Shown here piece after piece: positions 18,536 to 31,403 of a stretch of 64,000 nt of DNA. Location of the stretch: NCBI GenBank assembly GCA_964017145.1, contig OZ024845.1:1612001-1676000 (forward strand). The letters are read 5' to 3'. Below the pieces are notes generated by a model. It had not been told where the DNA came from. It saw only the letters and a program-made list of their open reading frames with translations, and did no database searches. Position numbers and translations under genes: made by a program. Every line of letters begins with the position of its first letter. The first letter of the stretch is position 1. Source of the stretch: Agrocybe praecox. Taxonomy: Eukaryota; Basidiomycota; Agaricomycetes; Agaricales; Agrocybaceae.

Positions 18536-21347
18536 ATGGCAGGGAGACACTTACGAGGCCCCGATCCAGCGGTGTTCTCGAATGTTGTTATAGCGGGAGG
18601 CACATTCAACCAACACAATGTCAACAATCTCCATCGTATGTTTCAATCACCTTTGAACAGAAGTGGCTTTACTTACTCTGTAGCAGGCGGACTTGATCTA
18701 CTGCAGCAAGCAACAGCGTCGGGTGCTTTCCACAATTCTGGGGAAAGGTATGACCCTCCGAAATGCCATCCCAATACACGGCTGGCGGTGATGAAGACAA
18801 TCATGGACTGGACGCTCGGGCTTGACGAAGAAAGTCGGGGTAAATTCATGATGTGGCTCACTGGCGCTGCTGGTGCCGGTAAATCAGCCATCTTGCAAAG
18901 TTTCGCAGAACAGCAGGACCGCGAAGGACGCCTGCTCGCCAGCTTTTTTTTCGGAAAATCCGACTCCAATCGAAATCATGTTCGAAAGCTCGTCGCGACG
19001 ATTGCCTATCAGATCCATGCAAAAATTCCGCAAGTTCGACAGCATATGATCTTGGCCATTGACCAGGACCCGTTGATTTTCACCCGATCCCTCATCACAC
19101 AATTCACAACTCTCATCATCCAACCTCTGCGGGAATCTCTTTTACTTGAATCAAGATTCTTCGACCGTCCTCGAGTTATCATCATAGACGGCCTCGACGA
19201 ATGCATCGACCACAGGGAGCAAAAAGACGTGTTGTTGACCATCTACCAAGTCACTAAGGAATATCAACTCCCCATAATATTTCTCATAAGCAGTCGCCCG
19301 GAGCATGACATCAATACAGTCTTCTCCTCTTCACAACTGCAAAGTATTTCCACGCGCCTGGATTTGGACGACAGATTTTCCCCGGATAGAGACATTGAGC
19401 TATACCTACGGCATGAATTCAACGACATCAAAGCCAATCATCCATTTCGTCGGTTTCTTCCATCCTCGTGGCCGTTTGACGAAGATGTGCAGCGGTTAGT
19501 CCGGAAATCCTCAGGTCAATTCATCTACGCGGCTACTGTCGTCAAATACGTAGGCTCTATTCGACATCGACCTCATCATCGACTTGAGGTACTGCTGAGC
19601 ATCCGGCCTCTTTCGCGACCGGGTGAACAGCCGTTTGCTGAGCTCGACGCGTTGTATACTCATATACTTATGGGAGTCGCCGATGATAGTGTCTCTGTGG
19701 TGCTTCGCGTCCTTTGCTTCATCTTTAGTTGGACGTATCTCTCCTACGACTTGAAGGTTGCTCAAATCGAAACAATCCTTCAATTGGAACCTGGACAAGT
19801 TTCTTTGTCTTTTTGTGATCTGGGCGCCCTGATATCTGTGGTGGACAACCCCCGGGTTGTTGGGGAAAATGCAATCAAAATCTTGCACGCTTCCATGCGT
19901 GATTTTCTTCTCGATCCGGAGAGGTCGCACGATTTTCACATTGGCAATGAATATACACGTGAGAACATGATCTCATGTGTTCGTTTTTTATCCAGTAAGT
20001 GGCAATGAATTGACTCCTTTATTTTTTTAAAATGACAAGGGAATAATTGATTTCAGCAAGTGATTTTCGATCTGGGGTCGGGGACGATAGACTCTGGTTC
20101 GTTGCAGCAGAATACTTTGAAAGCAATCTTTATCCCACCCAACCAATGTTTGCTACTTCGCTCTTGCAAGAGCTGAAAGATTTTTCAATTCCACGGTTTT
20201 ACGAGTCAGCTCCACATACCCAGATCTTCAACACTTTCCATAGCACATTCCTTCCCGCCATATTATCATTCCTGGAAGATTCTGTGAGTACCTACCTATT
20301 ATTTCTGCAAGTAATGTATTCATGCCACAGGACTTCCAGGATCTCAAAGAAGCGCAGGGGATCTACAAGCACCATTTACGCGTTTTCAAGGAATGTTTCC
20401 TATCGCAGTTAATGGAGGTGGATTCATATCATTCCAAGACGCGACGCCACGCACAGTTTGCATTGCATCTTGCCCTTGTTTGCCACTATCCCAGCTCAGA
20501 GTTGGGCCATCGTCGTCGCAAACTCGGAAAATACGCCACCGTTCCTTCTAATTCGCTGGATTTTGCGTATAAGTTGCACAATATGCGTTATGCTCACAGA
20601 GACAAGGATTCTACAGATGTGCACTACCCGTTGAAAGTAAATTTGGTGTACGATCCATTCGAATCCGTTGTGTCTCAATATGAGGGCTATATCAATTTAA
20701 TTTCGCACATTTGTCCATCTGGTCGTCTGGACAAGTTTGAATTCGAGGGCAACCCAGCATTGGAGAATTCCTGGCGCGAATTCGGCAAAGAAGTCTTCGC
20801 AGGAGCAGCGAGATGCAGCTTTGAATACTTATGCGGCAACCAAAATTTTGAGGATTGGAGTCCATTACCGCAGCAAAAGATCGGATTTAATACCTACTTC
20901 TCATCTTTGAGACGCAATTGGCCGTCGAAGTGGCGCCGCAATTTCGGGGACAAAGGCTCATGCAGGGCTAGGAAAAAATGGCAATTGGTCCAGTCATTGA
21001 AGAATCCTTGGAGCACCATAGTCAATGACAATCCCTACTCAATCCCCAGGTTTTTAACCTTGCTCAAATTAAAAACCAGGGCAATTTACCCCCAACTTTA
21101 TTTCTGGGATCCTTATTCTAATTTCGACATCTCTATGTGGGGCCGCATCCGATACGAGAAATACCGGCTTGCGCTTGGATATCTCATTCTCTTCTTACCC
21201 ATGGCGGGAAAGTCGGAGTCGCTTCTCCAATTACTCCGGACGAAGGCCTTTTCTCAAAGATCTTGCGAGTATCCAAAACTCACCAAGAAAGCTCGTCGTG
21301 TCATTGACAACTACCTGGCCAGGATGGACGCTCGAATGTCAGAGTAA
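18536..21347 (+). CDS. NACHT-domain NLR, copy B
   Basis: Exons 18536-18635, 18687-19994, 20057-20283 and 20331-21347 join in frame to 883 residues, the same plan as the copy at 8927 and its closest relative. Walker A GAAGAGKS and Walker B VIIIDGLDE are intact. The internal Met of the N-terminal motif is Val (AVFSNVVIAGG), so translation must begin at MAGRHL. That supports this start for the whole family. Both A and B have the short linker FFDRPRV before Walker B; most array copies have three extra residues there (FFDQPLAPRV). The variable patch after VLRVLCFIF reads SWTYLSYDLKVAQ. Confidence 0.9.
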
Positions 21348-22176
21348 TCCGTGGTTTATGTTTTCAACGATTTTGCAATCGAACTCCACATCGCCATCCT
21401 AAATCGTCCAACGTAAACGCATTTCCCGCAGAGATTGGCTTAATCTTGTCGAAACCATCGTACTGCCGCTAAAGCGACCTTGCGATTTTCTATCGTGTAT
21501 CGTGTCTTTCGAAGACGCGCTGTTGAATACCACCTGGCTGGAGCACGCAGAGTTGATTTTTGGGAGTGGAAATGAGTTCTCAGGAACATAGGTTTTTCGG
21601 AAGAGATTTTATGTTTAAGATATACAGTAGGACCTGCGCAATTCCATAGTTTTGTGTCCACTATCCACCGCATCGCCAGTTTTCGACTAGTAATAACCCA
21701 TAGCTTTCTCGGGGCTTGCAACCAAAAAATCGCGACAAGGTATAGGGCACTGCTCAAGGTGTAAATGGGGATGAAAAATATGAGCTAGATTTTCTCCAAC
21801 GCTCGTCTCTGGGTTCCTGAAAGCTCCCCATCCCCACTAGTATATCAGTGAATGCTCTTTTCTCCCTAAACCACCTTAATCTTGAACCCATTCGCTATGT
21901 CCCACTAAATAGGGCTCGAAAACTGTCATGCAAAAGTTGCTTTGTGTTTCCAAGAAAACATCATGAGATATAGCATGGGTATAAATACCGAATAAACCAA
22001 CAACCCAAGCCCACAAGCAAAAAGAGGATGTAACTATGTAGCAAGTCCGGTCAACAACAACATCGACTACTCTAACGTCCATGTCAGTATGTAATTAATT
22101 ATGCGTTATGAAGTGGTCATGTACGGATATACGATGATATAACGTGTATGGATGAGCGGTACGTGACATTAACAGA
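21348..22176. other. spacer behind the second NLR
   Basis: 21348-21620 matches the DNA behind the first NLR (11742-12000), so the duplicated unit ends near 21620. The remainder shows no gene. Confidence 0.55.
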
Positions 22177-23018
22177 TTAACACATGAGAGCGGTGAAGAT
22201 GACAGCGAGGGCGCTGACGAACATTGCGCCGTTCGAGCTGATCGAGCTGACGGCACCGCTGGGCTTGTCGGAGGTGGTCGTGGTGTTGGCGCTGGCGGTC
22301 TGGGATGATACGGCAGATGAGGACGATGACGAGGTGGGCTTCTGAGATGCAGCGCTGTTAGCTGAACCACCGGTAGCAGCGCCGGCAGCTGAGGAAGACG
22401 AGGAGGAGGAGGAGGAGGAGGAGGAAGATCCTGAGTTGTCGACCGCGTCGGAGGCTGTTCCACGGACGGGGGCGGCAGTTGCCTTTGTGGGATCTGCAAG
22501 GGCGCCGATACCCCAGGGAACGTTCCTGATTGAGCCGTCAGGGTTAACCTGGGTGGCATTGGGGGGTGGGACAGTCTCTCCAGAAGCGGAGGCGATGGTG
22601 AAGCGGGTGGTCCATGTCACGTTGGAGACGTGGGTGCTCGAGAACTGGTAGAAGTAAATGGCGGAGAAGGGGGTGACTTCAGGGCATGGGTACGTGAATG
22701 ACCCACCAACGCTACCGTCCTGACCAGTGGCAACAGCTGCGCGGCATCGTCAGCGCTCATTTCTAGCATGCAAGGCGTTAACTGAAGTTTAAACTTACTC
22801 GTGATGTGCACCATTGAGAGATCACTGCCAGTCATTAGTTCGATGGACATATCCTTCCAGTTCGTGGTCGACACAGAGTCCCCTGTCCAGGTCGTCTGGC
22901 AATTCTCTCCAGCTTTGAAGACATCACCAGGACCGGGCGCGCTGGGTATCACCTCTGCGCTCACCAAAAGAGGGGAGGCAACGGCAAGAAGGACAGAAAA
23001 AACTCGTGCTGAGAACAT
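22177..23018 (-). CDS. Kre9/Knh1-like Ser-rich GPI-type surface protein
   Basis: Exons 23018-22799 and 22736-22177 join in frame to 259 residues. A signal peptide (about 1-21) is followed by a small beta-rich domain of the Kre9/Knh1 N-terminal type (PGPGDVFKAGENCQTTWTGD, later FTYPCPEVTP and IYFYQFSS). From about residue 165 a Ser/Ala/Thr-rich stalk follows, including a run of 12 Ser encoded by a GAG-type microsatellite (about 22397-22433). The end is a hydrophobic tail (MFVSALAVIFTALMC) after a small-residue stretch, as in GPI-anchored proteins. Basidiomycetes have many such wall or membrane proteins; function is unknown. The gene separates the rightward NLR pair from the leftward array. Confidence 0.85.
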
Positions 23019-23760
23019 TTTTTTCGTCTTCCGTGAATAGCGTCAGCAGCGCTAGAACCCAACAAAGAGACAGGGGACTCACAGAAAAAAGAAGAGGTCG
23101 ATTACGGATCCCAAAGGAAGGTAGTTATAGAAAGAGAGTGAGGGAAGCTACAAGCTTTGGTTTTTGAACTGAAGAAATGGCAAGTAACGACGAGAACGGG
23201 GTTGTTGAGTTGAATGCCCACGAATTCACACCTCCGTCAACGGCTAAAAATGATGAGGAACGGCCATTCGCCATTCGGCTTGGTCCAAGCGATCCTCCAT
23301 CAAACATCAATAGTTATATATTCCTCCATGACTCAAACCCCCTGAAGATTTCATAACGAATACTTGAACTACATATACCTCTCTCTGTGGTCAACGGGGC
23401 GAAGGCTGCACGGAGCGTCGAAATTTTGGGAAAAGCGATGCACGTCAAGAGTAAAGCTGTATACTTTGTAGTAAGTCATAATAATAAAACTAGAATTGTT
23501 TGCTTTTACCACAACAACGGGTACAGGTAGATTATTTTCGACTTTTCAAGAATCATCTACGTCTACTCTCCGCTATGATGAATTGGCTTAGTTCTCTCTT
23601 ACAGAGAATATGGGCAGTCCAATCTTGCCACACCCCTCTTCCACAAAACCTATGCGATATAAATATAGGTATTGAAAATCCCCTCTGCGGGAAATGTTTT
23701 GGACGCTGTGCTTGCGTAGGGTAACCGGGTTCAACTACACGCTTGAGGAAACTATACACG
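23019..23760. repeat. promoter of the surface-protein gene, then array spacer block
   Basis: 23019-23460 is the upstream region of the surface-protein gene. At about 23465-23720 begins the first copy of a spacer block (TAGATTATTTTCGACTTTTC and flanks). The block recurs near 32530, 33880, 40205, 44665 and 50250, and inverted at about 63240-63560. It therefore marks the 3' end of each NLR unit and the left border of the array. Confidence 0.75.
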
Positions 23761-23764
23761 AAGG

Positions 23765-24210
23765 GTTATACTTGTCCGGTTGAGGTTCCGTCCTGGCAAT
23801 ATAATCGTCGATGGCACGACAAACTTCTTTGGTGCGTTTTGGATACTCGCAACACCTCTGGGAGGATACCTTCGTGCGGAATAATTCTAGCAAAGACTCC
23901 GACTTTCCCGCCATATGTAAGCAAAGGATAAGATATCCAAGTGCGAGCGAGTATTTTTTTGATTCGGCAGCGGCGACATTCAGTCAGAACCGTGAAGGGA
24001 TCGATCTCCTGTCGAGGATGGTAATCATATACCACTAGCTGGATTAATCGATGATTTTTCAAACCCTGCATGAGCCGTTGTTCCCAAAATTGCGGGGCCA
24101 TTTCCAAGGCGAGTTGCGTCTCAAAGTCGAGAAATAGGCATTAGATAAACATGATGTTTTGCTTTGCTAGAGAAATCCTAAGGTCAAAATTTGCGATGCC
24201 GCAAAGATAT
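23765..24210 (-). pseudogene. decayed NLR 3' end (relic)
   Basis: On the minus strand this is a diverged fragment of the last NLR exon (matching the SLRRNSPWKWRRNFG, GYLILFLP and RRAIDDYL blocks), with internal deletion and frameshifts. It lies directly behind the complete NLR ending at 24242, so two NLR 3' ends stand in series. Similar relics follow other units. Confidence 0.75.
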
Positions 24211-24241
24211 TCAAAGTTTTTTAGGAAACGTACACAGCAGG

Positions 24242-27060
24242 TTACTCTCCCAGTTGGGGTTCAACTTCCATCCTGGCCAGGTAATCGTCAATGGCACGAC
24301 GAGCTTTCCTGGTACGTTTTGGGTACTCGCAACATCGTTGAGAAAACGCTTTCGTCCGGAATAATTGGAGAAGAGACTCCGACTTTCCCGCCATAGGCAA
24401 GAAGAGGATAAGGTATCCAAGTGCGAGCAGGTATTTCTCGGATTGGATACGATCCCATACAATAGGGTCGAGCCTATCCAAAGGAAGAAACGGGAAATAA
24501 ACACGAAAATAAATTGGCGGGCTTCTCAATTTTCGCAGGGTTTTAAATCTGGAGCCAACTGGCAAGATACCCCCCGGATAGTTACAATCCTCCAATAACC
24601 GGACTAATCGATATTTTTTTCTAGCCCTGCATGAACCTTTGTACCCGAAATTGCGACGCCACTTCCAAGGCGAGTTGCGTCTCAAAAATAAGATATATCC
24701 ATTAAAATTTCGTTGTGGTGAGGGAACCAAATTGTCGGAACCTGCGATGCCGCATAAATATTCAAAGCTGCACCTCGTTGCGCCGGCGTAGACTTCTTTA
24801 CCGAATTTGCGCCAGGAATCCTCCAACACTGGGTTGCCCTCGAATTCAGACTTGTCCAGTCGACCAGATGGACAAATGTGCGAAAGTAAGTTGACATAAC
24901 TGCGATATTGGGGTGCGTCGCCACAATTTAATGGACCGTATACCAAATTTGCTCTCAACAAGTATGGATCTAGAGGATCCTCGCCTGCATTAAGAAATAT
25001 CCAATCGAACAACCTGAATTCAGGCATCAGCGAGGAAAGAGGTACCGAGTGTTTTCCGAGTTTGCTACGACGACGGCCTAATACCAAGTTGGGATAATGG
25101 CAAACAATGGCAAGGTGTAAAGCAAAGCGTGCGTCGGATGAAGTCCTGGAATGATAGGCATCCACCTTAACTAACTGCGATAGGAAATGCTCCTTGAACA
25201 CGCGTAAATGGCGCCTGTAGATCTCCTGGGCTTCTTCCAGATCCTGAAACGGCGGTGGCATAAATTAACCACGCGCAGAAAGAATAAATGGATACTCACA
25301 GAATCTTTTAGGAAGGACAACATCGTGGGAAGGAATGAGTTATGGAAAACTTTGAAGATTTGGGTACGAGGCGCTGAGTCGTAAAACCGTGGAATGGAGA
25401 AATCTTTCAGCTCCTGTATGAGTGAAGTGGCGAACATCGGTTGGGTTTCTGTGATATTTTTTTGAAAGAATTGTGCCGCAATGAACCAGACTGTATCGTC
25501 CTCGATCTGTGATCGAGTGTCACTCGCTGAAATCAACCAGCCTCTGGTCATTTTTACATAAAGAAATCAATTCATTGGCACTTACTAGATAGCAATCGGA
25601 CACACGAAATCATGTTGTCGTGCAAATATTCAGGGCGAATATGAAAATCATGCGACCTCTCCGGATCAAGAAGAAAGTCACGTAGGGAAGCGTGCAAGAT
25701 GTTGATTTTATGAGTACCAGAGCCCGGCGGGTCGTTCACCACGGATATCAGGGCGCCTACATCACAAAAAGACAGAGAAACTTGTCCAGGCTCCAATTGA
25801 AGGATCGTTTCGATTGGAGCAAGCTGCAAGTCGCGGGGGACATACCCCAAGTAAAAAATGAAGCAAAGGACGCGAAGCACCACAGAGACACTATCCTCGG
25901 CAACTCCCATAAGTATATGAGTGTACAGCGCGTCGAGCTCAGCAAACGGCTGTTCACTGGGTCGCGAAACAGGCCGGATGCTTAGCACAACCTCAAGTCG
26001 ATGGTGAGGTCGATGTCGAGTAGAGCCTACATATTTGACGACAGTAGCTGCGTAGATGAATTGACCTGAGGATTTCCAGACTAACACCATCATATTTTCG
26101 TCAGACGGCCATGAGGACGGAAGAAACCGACGAAATGGATGACTGGCTTTGATCTCGTTAAATTCATGCTGTAGGTATAGCTTAATGTCGTTGTTCGGAG
26201 AAAATGTTTTGTCCAAATCCAGGCGCGTGGAAATACTCTGTAGCTGTGAGGAGGAAAAGACTGTATTGATGTCATGCTCCGGGCGGCTGCTTATGAGAAA
26301 TATTATGGGGAGTTGGTATTCCTTGGTGACTTTGGAAATGGTCAATAAAACATCTTTCTGCTCCCCGTGATCGATGCATTCGTCCAGGCCGTCTATTATG
26401 ATCACTCGAGGGGCAAGAGGTTGGTCGAAAAATCTTGATTCAAGTAAAAGAGAGTCCCGCAGAGGTTGGATGATGAGAGTTGTGAATTGTGTGATGAGGG
26501 ATCGGGTGAAAATCATCGGATCCCGCTCAATAGCCACGATCATATGGTGTCGAACATCCGGAATGTTTGCATGAATCTGATATGCAATCGTCGCGACAAG
26601 CTTTCGAACATGATTTCGATTGGAGTCGGATTTTCCAAAGAAAAAGCTGGCGAGGAGGCGTCCTTCACCGTCCTGCTGTTCTGCGAAACTCTGCAAGATG
26701 GCTGATTTACCGGCACCAGCAGCACCAGTGAGCCACATCATGAATTTACCTCGACTTTCTTCGTCAATGCCGAGCGTCCAGTCCATGATTGTCTTCATCA
26801 CCGCTACTCGTGTATTGGGATGGCATTTTGGAGGGTCGTACCTTTCTCCAGAATTGTGGAAAGCACCCGATGCTGTTGCATTTTGCAGTAAATCAAGTCC
26901 GCCTGATACATCGTAAGTAACACAATTTCTGTTCAAACTTCAGAGAGGATTGAAACGTACGATGGAGACTGTGGGTATTGTGTTGGTGGAATGTGCCTCC
27001 CGTTACAACAACATTCGACAGCATAGACGAATTGGGGCTTTGCAAGTATTTCCCAGCCAT
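24242..27060 (-). CDS. NACHT-domain NLR, copy C
   Basis: Exons 27060-26961, 26902-25586, 25526-25300 and 25243-24242 join in frame to 881 residues. The first intron is 58 nt, not a multiple of three; without splicing the NACHT exon is out of frame with the MAGKYLQ start, which confirms the intron. Walker A GAAGAGKS and Walker B VIIIDGLDE are intact. The N-terminal motif reads MLSNVVVTGGTFHQH. The protein ends MEVEPQLGE. It is the leftmost member of the leftward array, and a GST fragment lies upstream. Confidence 0.9.
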
Positions 27061-27869
27061 CAATGAGAATCCGGTTCTACAAAACCCTGCGTTGTTGGTT
27101 TTGAAAGACCCCCTTTCACGGTTGCCTGCAGACGCAAACAGAGAGAGGTTCGGTGCCACGTTCTATGCTGATCCTAGCGGTTGTTGAATCTTGATGGAAA
27201 GTCAGCTAAAATATGGAATGGGGCTGTACCAGCGAGGCCCGAGCGCTTGATGTTTGCTTGAGGTACTATATTATTTAAGATTCGGTCATCGGCCAGTCAT
27301 TCGGTTTTTGGATTTCACTCTTTTCATCCTCGCACGTACAGTTCACTTTCAGTTCGTCTTTGTCGATCTTGATATTCCACAGTTCCTCATGGGGGTTTAA
27401 GTAGGAGCAAGGAAGAAAGATTCTTCACGGTCCTCAAGGTAGGCCTGTTGGCCTATCGCTCCAGATGTAAACACATGATATATTCGAAATCGAAAAATCG
27501 ACTTCTTCAACGTTTCTCAAGGTACGTTCAAAAGTATGATCAAGAGTGACTTTTCTTTTAGGACTTTCCCTCAATATTAGCAGCGTTCATGTTCCGCGGA
27601 TGTATTGTGAGTTTTATCGGTCAGAAAACAGCTTGCCAAACACCACATGATCTAATACTCTGCAGAAATCAAGTCCCTACTCGACTCGGCCATGAAGGAA
27701 GGATTGGTTTTGAAAAAAGGAAATTGAACGGTTTGACCCGTCATTTTTGTATTACAGTACAAGTTTACTCTGTCGCACGTAAGAAAAATGAAAATGTCTT
27801 GAAGGAAGTAATAAATGTTTAGTACATATCCGCGAAAGCCTCAACAACCAAACGAAAGATCAACACCAG
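27061..27869. other. upstream region of copy C
   Basis: Homologous to the upstream regions of the other array members, with blocks from the shared 5' flank (for example TTGCCTATCGCTCC near 27450). No gene supported. Confidence 0.55.
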
Positions 27870-28447
27870 AGAGGGCGAATATGAGGGACAGGTCCAACAG
27901 GTACCACGCCCGTAGGTTTGATCTGTCGAAGTTCAAGAGCTTTAGCACAATAAAGAGGTCGTCGAAAAAGATTCAGACACGTACATGAGTCTGAGAAGTA
28001 TATTATCCAATCTTGATATGGCGAAAGTCAGTCGTATCTTTGAATGCGGGGATGTTCCAGTAGAGGTTGCGGAGCCATCTATAGAGATAGAGAGAGTGGG
28101 TTAGATACGCGCCTGATAAGGTACACCAAACCAAATAGAAGACGAGGACGAACCTGTGAATGGCCAGGTACCCATCGCGGATGGTCGTGTATTGCATTTG
28201 AAGTGACCGACGTAAGCGGCGTCGAACCGAATCTACAGGCATAGACACAGTAAATCAGCACATCCATCATGCCGGTGAGTCGAAGACGAGAAAATGAAAA
28301 TGCCCACAATCGTCACGAAAAGCCTAACGTCCGCCTCTGTAAGACAGTCTGCGACGAGGTAATCCTTCCCTTCGAGGATCTTCTCAACTTTGTTTAGTGC
28401 CCTAAATAAATTCTTGAAAGTGATTTCGTATGGCTCTTGTGCAGCAG
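27870..28447 (-). pseudogene. glutathionyl-hydroquinone reductase fragment (exons 6-9)
   Basis: Matches the last four exons of the complete gene at 54330-55802, including KVEKILEGKDYLVAD, LTEADVRLFVTI and LRNLYWNIPAFKD, with several substitutions. The catalytic N-terminal thioredoxin-like half is absent, so this is not a functional gene. It breaks off at about 28447 against an NLR relic, the junction between two array units. Confidence 0.8.
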
Positions 28448-28455
28448 CGAATCAA

Positions 28456-28850
28456 TCGTCAACGAGCTTTTTTGGTGCGTTTTGGATACTCGCAGCATAT
28501 CTGAGAGCATACCTTCGTGCGGAATAATTTGAGCAAAGACTCAGACTTCCCGCCGTTGGTAAGAAAAGGATAAGATATTCAAGCGCGACCGAGTTTTGTT
28601 TTTATTCGGCAGCAGCGCCATTCAGTCAGAATGGTGAAGGGATCGACCTCCTGTCGAGGATGGTAATCATATTCCACTAGCCGGACTAATCGATGATTTT
28701 TCTAGCCCGCATGAGCCGTTATTCCCGAAATTGTGGCGCCATTTCCAAGGCGAGTTGCGTCTCAAAGTCGAGAAAAGGGCATTATTCTGATCTTTTGCTT
28801 TGGTAAAAGAATCCAAAGGTCAAAATTTGCGAGGCCGCAAAGATATTCAA
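28456..28850 (-). pseudogene. decayed NLR 3' end (relic)
   Basis: Same type of fragment as at 23765-24210, located behind broken NLR copy D and abutting the GST fragment of the next unit. Confidence 0.7.
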
Positions 28851-28877
28851 AGATATTTAGGAAACGTACACAACAGG

Positions 28878-31403
28878 TTACTCTCCCAGTTGGGGTTCAA
28901 CTTCCATCCTGGCCAGGTAATCGTTAATGGCACGACAAGCTTTCTTGGTGCGTTTTGGGTACTCGCAACATCGTTGAGAAAACGCTTTCGTCCGGAATAA
29001 TTGGAGAAGAGACTCCGACTGTCCTGCCATAGGCAAGAAGAGGATAATATATCCAAGTGCGAGCATGTATTTCTCGGATCGGATGCGCTCCCATACAATG
29101 GGGTCGACCCTATCAAAATCAGGAAGCGGGTAATAAACATGAGAATAAATTGGCCTGCTTCTCAATTTTTGCAAGGTTGAACGTCTGGGGCCAACTAGGA
29201 AGGATCGACCCCGTTCCAGGGATAGTTACAATACTCCATTAACTGGACCAATCGGTAGGTTTGTCTAGCCCTGCATGAACCTTTGCACCCAAATTGCGGC
29301 GCCACTTCCAAGGAGAGTTGCGTCTCAAAAATGAGATATATGCATTGAAATTTCGTTGTGGTAAGGGAACGAAATAGTCGAAATTTGTGATGCCGCATAA
29401 ATATTCAAAGCTGCATCTCGCTGCGCCGGCGTAGACTTCTTTGCCGAATTTGCACCAGGAATCCTCCAACGCTGGGTTGCTCTCGAATTGAGACTTGTCC
29501 AGTCGACCAAATGGACAAATGTGCGAAAGTAAGTCGATATAATCCCGAGATGTAGTGTTGCATTGTACTGGACTGTATACCAAATTTTGTTTTAACAAGT
29601 ACAGATCTAGATGATCCTCGCCTGCATCAGGAAATATCGGACCGAACAACCTGAATTCAAATATCAGTGAAGCAAGAGGAACAGTGGCGTGTTTTCCGAG
29701 TTTGCTACGACGATGGCCCAATACCAAGTTGGGATAGTGGCAAACAAGAGCAAGGTCTAAAGCAAAGTGTGCGTCGGATGAGGTTGTGAAATGATAGGCA
29801 TCCTCCTTGACTAATTGCGATAGGGTTGGGTGTATTTGATATTGTCACTGAGGAATTCTGTTGCAATGAACCGGACTTCATCGTCCTCGAACTCTGATCG
29901 ATTGTCATTCGCTGAAATCAACCAGTCTCTGGTCATTTCTCATTAAAAAAATTAGTTCATTGGCACTTACTACATAGCAATCGGACACACGAAATCATAT
30001 TCTCGTGTATATATTCAGGGCAGATATGAAATTGATGTGACCTTTGCGGATCGAGGAGAAAATCACGTAGGGAAGCGTGCAAAATTTTGATTGCATGAAT
30101 ACCAGACGGGTAGTCCACCACGGATATCAGCGCGCCCAAATCACAAAGAGACAAAGAAATTTGTCCAGACTCCAATTGAAGGATCGTTTCAATATGATCA
30201 ACGCTAACCAGGACGTGGTCAAGCTTCCAGTAAAAGATGAAGCAAAGCACGCGAAGCACCACAAAAACACTATCCTCGGCAACTCCCATAAGTATATGAG
30301 TATATAGTGCGTCGAGCTCAGAAAACGGCTGTTCACCAGGTCGCGAAAGAGGCCGGATGCTTAGCACAACCTCAAGTCGATGATGAGGTCGATGTCGAGT
30401 AGAGCTTACATATTTGACGACAGTAGCTGCGTAGATGAATTGACCTGAGGACTTCCAGACTAATAGCATTACATCTTCGTCAGATGGCCATAAGGATGGA
30501 AGAAACCGACGAAATGGGTGATTGGCTTTGATTTTGTCGAATTCATGCCGTAGGTATAGCTTAATGTCCTTCTCCGGAGAAAATCTTTCATCCAAATCCA
30601 GGCGCGTGAAAATACTCTGCATTTGTGAGGAGGAAAAGACTGTGCTGATGTCATGCTCGGGGCGACTGCTTATGAGAAATATTATGGGGAGTTGGTATTC
30701 CTCGGTGACTTTGGAGATGGTCAACAAAATGTCATTCTGCTCCCTGTGATCGATGCATTCGTCGAGGCCGTCTATTATGATAATTCGAGGAGCAAGAGGC
30801 TGATCGAAAAATCTTGATTCAAGTAAAAGAGAGTCCCGCAGAGGTTGGATGATGAGAGTTGTGAATTGTGTGATGAGGGATCGAGTGAAAATCAACGGGT
30901 CCTGCTCGATGGCCACGAACATATACTGTCGAACATCCGGAATCTTTGCATGTATCTGATAGGCAATCGTCGCGACGAGCTTTCGAACATGATTTCTATT
31001 GGAATCAGACTTTCCGAAGAAGAAGCTGGCGAGTAGGCGTCCTTCAGAGTCTTGCTGCTCTGCGAAACTCTGCAAGATGGCTGATTTACCGGCACCGGCA
31101 GCGCCAGTGAGCCACATCATGAATTTTCCTCGATTTTCTTCGTCAAGTCCGAGCGTCCAGTCCATGATAGTCTTCATCACGGCCAGCCGTGTATTGGGAT
31201 GGCATTTCGGAGGGTCATACCTTTCCCCAGAATTGTGGAATGCGCCCGATGCTGTTGCTTGCTGCAGTAAATCAAGTCCGCCTATTAGAGCGTAAGTAAG
31301 ACGATTTCCGTTCAAACTTTAGAGAGGATCGACACGTACGATGGAGACTATTGACATTGTGATGGTGGAATGTGCCTCCTGATATAACAACATTTGAGAA
31401 CAT
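28878..31403 (-). pseudogene. broken NACHT NLR, copy D
   Basis: Exon 1 (31403-31340) lacks the usual MAG start because ATG is ATA, leaving MFSNVVIS as first Met. Exon 2 (31281-29971) is open and keeps Walker A and B (IIIIDGLDE). In exon 3 a deletion of about 250 nt joins ...YTQP to the middle of exon 4 out of frame, with a stop at 29811-29813. Two further single-base losses occur in exon 4 (near 29290 and near 29210). If translated it would be a NACHT protein of about 490 residues without the C-terminal region. Confidence 0.85.
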
